Assembly (NCBI GenBank): GCA_029953675.1
Contig: JAMWBK010000006.1
Span: 806,001-870,000, forward strand
From: Rhodosorus marinus
Lineage: Eukaryota; Rhodophyta; Stylonematophyceae; Stylonematales; Stylonemataceae
DNA length: 64,000 nucleotides
Direction of reading: 5' to 3'
Each line of letters begins with the position of its first letter. The stretch's first letter is position 1. The notes beneath the pieces are model-generated. The model was not told the origin of the DNA and did not search any database. It saw only the letters and a list, made by a program, of their open reading frames with translations. Shown piece after piece: positions 57,991-64,000 of this stretch. The position numbers and the translations under genes are program-made.

Positions 57991-58604
57991 GCCTCGGTTC
58001 GAGCAAGGAAGATATCGGAAAGCGAAGAACCCGTTAGGACGGCAATGCAATTACTTTAGATGCCGAAATCGGAAAACAATCCCGGCTACTGGCCGGTTGC
58101 ACAGAAAAACGAGCAGGGCACTCGAAATACGGAAGCTCATATGCTTTAGCAGCTCGCAAGTGAGAAGATCCTTCATTAGAAGGTGCTTGTGACCAGAACA
58201 GCAATGAATCCCGTCCGTGACTCAATATACATAGCAAAAACCTGTGTGCTTCAATAAAAAACAATGGCTAGCAGAGCCCGCGTCATCCTCAACGCCAAGC
58301 AAGGGAACAGGTGAGAAGCGTTTCCAGGCACCCACCAGAAAACCAAGAGGATGAGACAAAAAGACTCGAAATTCAATTTAGACCATTGAACACCCTTTTT
58401 CAGTATTTTTTCGCCATTTGTAGTTTTGGGTTAAAAGTTTTGCAGTTCTATATGGAGGATATGAAAATCTATTATTTTTCGACGCTTAAGGAAAACTTAT
58501 GAGAAAAACAGAAGTAATATATGGAGCTAATTTTTTTACCGATAAGAGGTACACATGAAAGGAGGACTCTCCCCCTACCGATGGGGCAGGGTTTGGTCGT
58601 TAGT

Positions 58605-59190
58605 GGGAGTTCCGTTTGACCGCTTCTGACAGGTACTTGAGGATCCAGAAGACTCACAGCGTACTAAGACGATTCGTCTATATTCCGAATCCTGTTTATT
58701 AAATATGAGAACTTCCCCAGGAGTTGGCTAGGACTAGTTCCTAGTTCCCAGTTCAGATGCCATAGACCCACAAGGAGGATAAGGGGGATAGGGGCTACGA
58801 GTCAGGAGGAGAGCTTTGCGTGGGATTCCGTTTGACCACTTCTCACAGGTTGAATTACTTGAGGATCTAAAACACCCACAGCGCACTAAGACGAGCATCT
58901 ATGTTTCTAGCTCCTCTTCATTAGATATGAGAGCTTCCCCGGGAGTTGGCCAGGACTAGTTCAGAGGCCATATGCCACCTGTTAGTCCGAAATGGGGTTG
59001 TGGCCGGAGGAGCCAGGTTGAGGGTTTGCGGGACCGCTTCTGACGGGTTGAATTACTTGAGAATCTATAAATCTCACAGTGTGTATTCTAGTTCCTCTTC
59101 AGTAGGTATGAGAGCTACCCCAGGAGTTGGCCAGGCTAGTTCAGAGACAAACAAGCACCGATATAGTCGGAAGTGGAGGCCGGGCCATCT
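58605..59190. repeat. Three degenerate tandem copies, about 200-bp unit
   Basis: Copies begin near 58608, 58825 and 59030. Shared landmarks in order are gaccgcttctgac/gaccacttctcac, ttgaattacttgag, acccacagcg-type, tatgagagcttcccc(a/g)gg, agttggccagga and agttcagag. The second and third copies are closest. The unit ends a few dozen bases before the foldback element begins, so the two may be related insertions. Confidence 0.7.
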
Positions 59191-59215
59191 CATCAGCCTT
59201 GGGTAGGTTTAACAG

Positions 59216-59848
59216 ACCTATTCCTTATATGAACTCTCAGGAAATATCAGTCACCTTTGCTCACTTTCACCACCTCCGACAACGAAAAGAGTCTTAAGTC
59301 AAAACACTAAAAAGTTAAGTTGCGAATCTCTTCCTCCTCGCCAAACTCTCCTCAAACAAACTCTACATCACACTCCAGTACTGCACCTGGCCAGTAGGGT
59401 TTGCTCACCTTGTACCTAAGCTCCCAGCTGTTCAGATTAGGATGCTCAGTGGCTTACCTCATGTAACGAGGTGTTCAGACTAGGATGCTCAGTGGCTTAC
59501 CTCATGTATCAGGTGTTCAGACTTGGATGCTCAGTGGCTTACCTCATGTATCAGGTGTTCAGACTTGGATGCTCAGTGGCGTACCTCACCTTATAAACTC
59601 CCAGCTGTTCAGACTAGGATACTCATTCATCGTCGCATCTCATGTACAAGGTGAGCAACTGTACTAGCCAGAGATGCCAAGTACTCAGGAGTGTACGATG
59701 AGACTTTATTTGAGGAGAGTTTGGCGAGGAGGAAGAGATTCTCAACTCAACTTTTTAGTGTTTTGATTTAGACTCTTTCTTTGTCGGAGGTGGTGAAAGT
59801 GAGCAAAGGTGACTGACCTTTCCCGAGAGTTCATATATGGAATGGTTA
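59216..59848. mobile_element. Foldback-like element with about 200-bp inverted arms
   Basis: The left arm (about 59216-59416) recurs as reverse complement in the right arm (about 59643-59848). Shared landmarks include tatatgaactctc/gagagttcatata, ctttgctcactttcaccacc and its complement, ctcctcgccaaactctcctc and its complement, and gctcaccttgtac/gtacaaggtgagc at the inner ends. The centre of about 225 bases holds 42-bp tandem repeats. No transposase frame and no clear target-site duplication were seen. Long arms plus internal repeats resemble foldback or MITE-type elements. Confidence 0.7.
59429..59590. repeat. 42-bp tandem repeat, about four units
   Basis: The unit holds tgttcagact(a/t)gg, then atgctcagtggcttacctca and tgta(t/a)c. 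It starts near 59429, 59473, 59515 and 59557, the last one incomplete and diverged. The middle two copies are nearly identical. It sits in the centre of the foldback-like element. Confidence 0.85.
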
Positions 59849-60589
59849 TGTAGAGTTTGGGTTGGGGGGGTGTTGGGTGGGTGAGATGTTTTGGGTCGTT
59901 TTCAAGAGCACCTAGGCCGGACTGATGCAAAAGGCCGTGAAAACCATTTTTTCCTTCGTTTTAAGGAAAAGGAGCGTTGAGGTGATGTCTGGAGGGGAAG
60001 AATCTATTTGTGCTTTGGCTGGGAATGTGTTTTAGTATTGAAACTGAAGTCGAGCAGGAATTGAGAACGTACCTGGCGTTCTGGAAGTTCGTTGTTTCTG
60101 TCTTTCGGAAGAATGGGGATGTGATATGATGATTTTCTGTACATTAACGTGCTTGGAAGTCGACACGTGAGTTACCCAGCGAGGAGGCTTCGTTGTCCAC
60201 AGCTGAGTGCTGTAGTGGCGATTCTATCTTTTTGTTGGCAGTTTAAACTAGCCTTGTGTACTGTTTCGAGATACTGTTGCTTTGGACGGTTGTCACCATA
60301 AGGCTTCTTTCCATTCACTAGGAACGCCAGAGAAAAAGGACCACGATATTGGGCAAACCATCTGTCTCGTTTGTTCGTGCCTTTGGGGGTTAGGCATAGG
60401 ACCCGGAAAAAAGAGTACGCGCGGGACGCGACAAGGATTTATTGTCAAGGTAAAGGTTGGTTTTGGGGCTGTGGTCCAGTGCATTGTATACAGCGGATTT
60501 CGCTTGGGCGGGTTTGTCAATGTATGGCCCCTCGGACTGAGAACGTTTCTCCTGGTGTGCAGCCTTCTGCGTGGCTATAAAGCAGTACG

Positions 60590-63256
60590 ATGGATCTGAA
60601 TGGCAGGAAAGAGGAGGAGGAGGATACCTTCTATGTAGAGGATCAGGACGTCGATGGTGCGAATTCTAGTACGGATGATCCTCCACTCTTGGAGGAAGCG
60701 ATGGGGTTTCATCAATCGTTTACAGCGGCAGCCTCGAAGCCCCTGCTGAAGATTGAGACACTACACGCGAGCCAGTTGACTCGGGTGACTTGGTTCTATG
60801 CCGCCACTCTTGCGTGCACGATCATCATAAACACTGTCTTTCTTAGCTTAGTGAATACCGTATGGCTCGAGGAAGTTACGTTCGGGGCATTCACGTACGC
60901 GTTTGCGGAGCCGGACCTGTGGTGGCTGATAATCGAAGTTTGCATAGGAGTCTTCTTCAGTGCAGGGGTTCTGATTTCCGCGATCATCTACTTCATAGCG
61001 GTCTTGAGGACAAGCCGCGAAGAGAGAACCCGGGAAATGCTGTTCGTGCTAGTTCTCGGCATAACCCTTATCCTCGTCTATTTGCCTTTTGTGGAAGCGC
61101 AACTACTTACTGAAGACATACAAGATCCCGGCGCGCTTTCTACGATGATGATGCTCTCCGCAATCGTCAACGGTGCCTTTGGCATCACTGGGTTGTTCTT
61201 CTACTGCTGGTCCACCACCATATCATTTCGAACGCCGCGCGACAAGAGCTTTACCTGGACGTACTACTTCAAGATGAGCGTTCTGTGTTTTCTTTTCTTG
61301 ATGAGGGTTCTTTCTACAGTGATGTTAAGAATTGACTTCACTTGGGTACCGTTCGCATCTTTGGGAGCCGCTCTGTCGGCTATTCATGAGGTGACCCAAG
61401 ATCCGGCTCCTGGAACAACAACGATCGTTGCTGCAAACATGGGCCTTGAGTTGATCATTGTCCTTTGTATTGTCCTTGAAATCCGGTGGACGCAGAGAGT
61501 TATTGGTCACCTGGACTACCTAGAGCATCGCTCTCTCCAGATCGGGTACCGGTACGGCACCACCGCATCCCCTTGCTCTACACCCTGAATCCGGTCTCTG
61601 ATCCTGGGTTTGCTCTCCTTGAATGTTCTTTTGTTTATCTGGGATTTTAGGCAATTCCGCTATTACTTGGGAGTCACGTTCACCACTTCTCTCCTGTTGG
61701 GGCTCCTAAGCGTTCTTTTAGGAAGTGAAGATAGCATTGCGTTCATCGCCAAGTATTCCGGGCAGCTGCATCTTCAACCTACGGCGGGACGCATGGCGTA
61801 CTTGACGCTCATTCCAGCTTTTGCGATGCAGCAAATGTACTATATGCTGCCAGCGAGTGCACCCGGCATTCGGGACATCCTATTCTGCAAGTGGGAAAGA
61901 AAGAAAACTGACGTATGAAGATTCTTCGAAGCCACTTTTTTCGAGGATGTTCGCCCAACTCAATCGAGGTCCGCCCTTCTGTACATTGTCACGATTTACC
62001 CTATCAGGTCACGGAGAGCTTGTTCAAGTATCGAATGTTTGAGAGACGCGGAGACCCCACTTTCAAAGCAACAAGTTTTGTTATGGAGACGTGCGTGACG
62101 ATGTTCAATTTGTCTTGGGTTCCCTATTCCTACGGAAAGGCCGTCAAGAGACAAGCTACTCCTGCGGTAGGTGCAGCTGGTCCTTTATTTGGCGTTGGAC
62201 TGTGCTGTCTTGTTCCGGGTGCCATTGCGTCCAAGTCGGACCTGCACTCTTCATATTGCTCAAGCTGCGTAGCTTTTTCTCCAACGAATTCATTGCAGTA
62301 CAAAGTGAGTATCCGCTCATCACCTGGACACTGAGAAAGGTTCTTCTTTTCGCCCTATTTCGTTTTCGCATTTGTAGGACTTTGGGAACACAAAGTATGA
62401 GATTACTCTGTACGCTAGCAACGCTCCCACGGATACTCATGGTTTGGTGTACTCGGCGGACGATCGAATAGTAGTAGCTTTCAAAGGGACCCAGTCCGGT
62501 GCGAATGTAAGAACCGATCTTCAAGCCGCGATGTACCCTCTCAACAGATTCGTTGAGGGCTTCGTGATAGAAGATCAAGTGCACCATTTGCGCAAGGGCT
62601 GGGTGAGGAAAAAGATGCAGCCGATGATTCATAAAGGGTTCGGGTTTGCGTACACGACTGTTCGGCAACTAATATGGAATGAAGTGCATCGCCTATACGA
62701 AGAAAACCCACGCCCTCTCTTCTTCACCGGGCACTCGTTGGGCGGAGCGCTGGCGACGTTGTGCGCAATGGACTGCTCGAAGACGATCTCTCCTGTTGAT
62801 GGCTGCTACGCGTTTACGTACGGGAGTCCCAGGGTTGGAAACAAACAGTTTGTGGAGGAGTACAACAGGGAAGTTCCATGTACGTGGAGACTGGTTCACG
62901 CTGAGGACCCAGTCACGAAGCTCCCGCCTGCACTGTTTTTCCGTCACGTTGGACAATCCGCCTTGATAACACGAACGGGTAATTTGTTCATAGACCCAAC
63001 TCTTTTTGAGATGGGATGGATGCACTCGAAGATTGGTATCCGCTGCAAGATGAAGATCCACAAGAAAACTGGCTACGCGGTCGCAATTTCCGCTTTCATT
63101 GAGAAGCAGCACCAAACATTGATGGGAGATCGGGGGAGAATCTGGAGAATTCCCAAGAAAGGCATCCAACATGGGGATGAGTCAAGCGCCGAGGCATCAA
63201 ACACTGGAAGCCATACTGTCAACTCGAACGTCCGGACCATAGACGAGATACTGTGA
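60590..63256 (+). CDS. Multi-pass membrane protein with C-terminal class 3 lipase domain
   Basis: Four exons: 60590-61551, 61651-61912, 62008-62304 and 62378-63256, phase-consistent, giving 799 residues. A 69-base in-frame stretch 62167-62235 could be a fifth intron. Residues 65-400 contain about eight hydrophobic segments (FYAATLACTIIINTVFLSLV, LWWLIIEVCIGVFFSAGVLI, MLFVLVLGITLILVYLPFV, YYFKMSVLCFLFLMRVLSTV, MGLELIIVLCIVLEI, YLGVTFTTSLLLGLLSVLL). The C-terminal half is an alpha/beta hydrolase of the Lipase_3 family: VAFKGTQSG (oxyanion region), FFTGHSLGGALATLCAMD with nucleophile Ser627, YGSPRVGN, AEDPVTKLPP with Asp684, and His723 as the likely third residue. Likely substrates are membrane glycerolipids (inference). 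The N-terminal part may be a seven-helix GOST/Wntless-like bundle, but this is only a similarity of layout. Confidence 0.87.
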
Positions 63257-63660
63257 AGCGAACAAAAATTGAATCGTGCTAATCTCTATTTACTGCCGCA
63301 CATCTAGAATGAAAGAACGACTCTTTCTCAACCCAAAAATTTTCTCGGAATCGTACACCAAGTCCTGGTTCGCAAGTCGTCAGAAACGCTCCACGGGGCC
63401 GAAGCGCTCTCGTCGCGGCTTCCTGATTTGCTGGACTCAGCACCATCTCATGAAACCTCAAGAAGCAACCTTAAGATCACCTAGCCTCAATCGACCATTA
63501 CCATCCAGACCATTCCAATAGCCAAGCGACGCTATTCCTTCAAATTCCACACTGCGGTTTCGTGCAGAAAAAGTGTTGGCGGACATGCTCCGTTTCACCT
63601 CTGGTTTCGTTGCGTTTCAAGCGTAGCTCGCCTGTTGGCATCCTCCATTCGTTGTAGATT
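63257..63660. other. Convergent 3' spacer, lipase and alanine aminotransferase
   Basis: 404 bases between two genes ending towards each other. No gene or strong hairpin. Confidence 0.5.
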
Positions 63661-64000
63661 TTAAAGAAACGCGCGACCTTCATATTTCCTCAAGAACTTC
63701 CTGTGAAAGTCAGAAAAAGATTTGATAATACCCTCGAAATCCTCTTCAGGCGGCAGGATTGTCGTCCGAAGGTGATATGTCCCGTCCGCTTGTCCAAACC
63801 CAGAGCCCGGTACGGTGCAAATTCCAGTCTCGTCAAGGAGCTCCAAGCAGTACAATACATCCGCAGCGTATCCCTTCTCAGCAGCGGCAGCCACAGCTTT
63901 GGGTGGGATTCTGATCTGCGGGTAGCAGTACAGGGCTCCTTCCACAGGGTTGCTGGTAACGCCCTCAAGTTTGTTGAAAGCACTCGATATCATTTCAGCT
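63661..64000 (-). CDS. Alanine aminotransferase, C-terminal part (5' end beyond window)
   Basis: PLP enzyme that interconverts alanine and 2-oxoglutarate with pyruvate and glutamate. The frame runs from beyond 64000 to TAA at 63663-63661 with no intron in the visible 113 codons. Signatures typical of the eukaryotic enzyme are ISSAFNKLEGVTSNPVEGAL, YCYPQIRIP, LLDETGICTVPGSGFGQ and YHLRTTILPPEEDFEG, ending FHRKFLRKYEGRAFL. The PLP-binding Lys lies upstream, outside the window. The compartment cannot be told. The closest alternative, a class I aminotransferase of another specificity, is unlikely given the GSGFGQ wording. Confidence 0.95.
   Translation of the reverse strand, partial: AEMISSAFNKLEGVTSNPVEGALYCYPQIRIPPKAVAAAAEKGYAADVLYCLELLDETGICTVPGSGFGQADGTYHLRTTILPPEEDFEGIIKSFSDFHRKFLRKYEGRAFL

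Larger units (their letters stand above)
57991..60589. other. Intergenic with repeats, upstream of the lipase gene
   Basis: 2.6 kb. Holds the three-copy tandem repeat (58605-59190), the foldback-like inverted repeat (59216-59848) with internal short tandem repeats, and about 700 bases of unique sequence before the lipase start. No gene could be supported. Confidence 0.6.

Noticed and set aside
62091-62471. An alternative frame at the lipase third exon reading LLKLRSFFSNEFIAVQ
   Set aside because: It ends in phase 1 at the GTGAGT donor and cannot join the lipase exon at 62378, whereas the other frame ends in phase 0 and reads LQYK|DFGNTKYE.

Overview
The window is nuclear DNA of a eukaryote with compact, intron-bearing genes. 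Fifteen of the seventeen protein genes modelled here with confidence lie wholly inside the window and two run off its ends. Most coding regions are split by short GT-AG introns, usually 70-110 bases long. Introns were placed by hand from splice sites, reading phase and protein family consensus. A 1,4-alpha-glucan branching enzyme together with a thiamine-phosphate synthase that carries a possible plastid transit peptide points to a starch-forming, thiamine-making organism. An alga is most likely. A red alga would fit, but nothing in the window proves it. Intergenic DNA is full of long homopolymer runs and purine/pyrimidine-biased tracts.

Layout, left to right: citrate synthase 3' part off the left edge (-, 73-1042); organellar-type PPR protein (-, 2969-5713); HGH1-like eEF2 assembly factor (-, 7021-8208); intronless condensin I subunit CAP-D2 (+, 9660-13073), convergent with a Tup1-type WD40 corepressor (-, 13445-15979). 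A repeat-rich stretch follows, with a decayed Ty3/gypsy retroelement and inverted repeats (about 19.0-21.2 kb) and a perfect 18-bp hairpin (22.5 kb). Next come UBC13 (+, 23430-24408); an unrecognised Pro/Lys-rich repeat protein (+, 26798-27919); a peroxiredoxin-fold protein without its peroxidatic cysteine (+, 31818-32442); an FSP1/AIFM2-like oxidoreductase (+, 35728-36909); an NADH pyrophosphatase Nudix enzyme (+, 37656-38866); thiamine-phosphate synthase (+, 39767-40899); the branching enzyme (-, 41166-43870); a small coiled-coil hypothetical protein (-, 45675-46166); GCN5-type histone acetyltransferase (-, 47921-49274); a small ubiquitin-like protein (+, 50739-51113); a 1589-residue protein (+, 52381-57990); tandem repeats and a foldback-like element (58.6-59.9 kb); a multi-pass membrane class 3 lipase (+, 60590-63256); and the C-terminal end of alanine aminotransferase (-, 63661-64000).

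The most unusual gene is the one at 52381-57990. It appears to join a Nup50/Nup2-like front half (FG dipeptides plus a RanBP1-like domain) to a ZC3HC1/Rsm1-like back half through a low-complexity linker that contains a 15-bp coding minisatellite. Both halves belong to families found at the nuclear basket, so the fusion makes cell-biological sense. The first zinc domain has lost its ligands while the second keeps them all.

The genes do not form an operon-like pathway. They are ordinary housekeeping, chromatin and metabolic genes in mixed orientation. Several concern the nucleus (condensin, Tup1, GCN5, the basket protein, UBC13) and several concern redox or carbon metabolism (citrate synthase, FSP1-like, NADH pyrophosphatase, branching enzyme, alanine aminotransferase).
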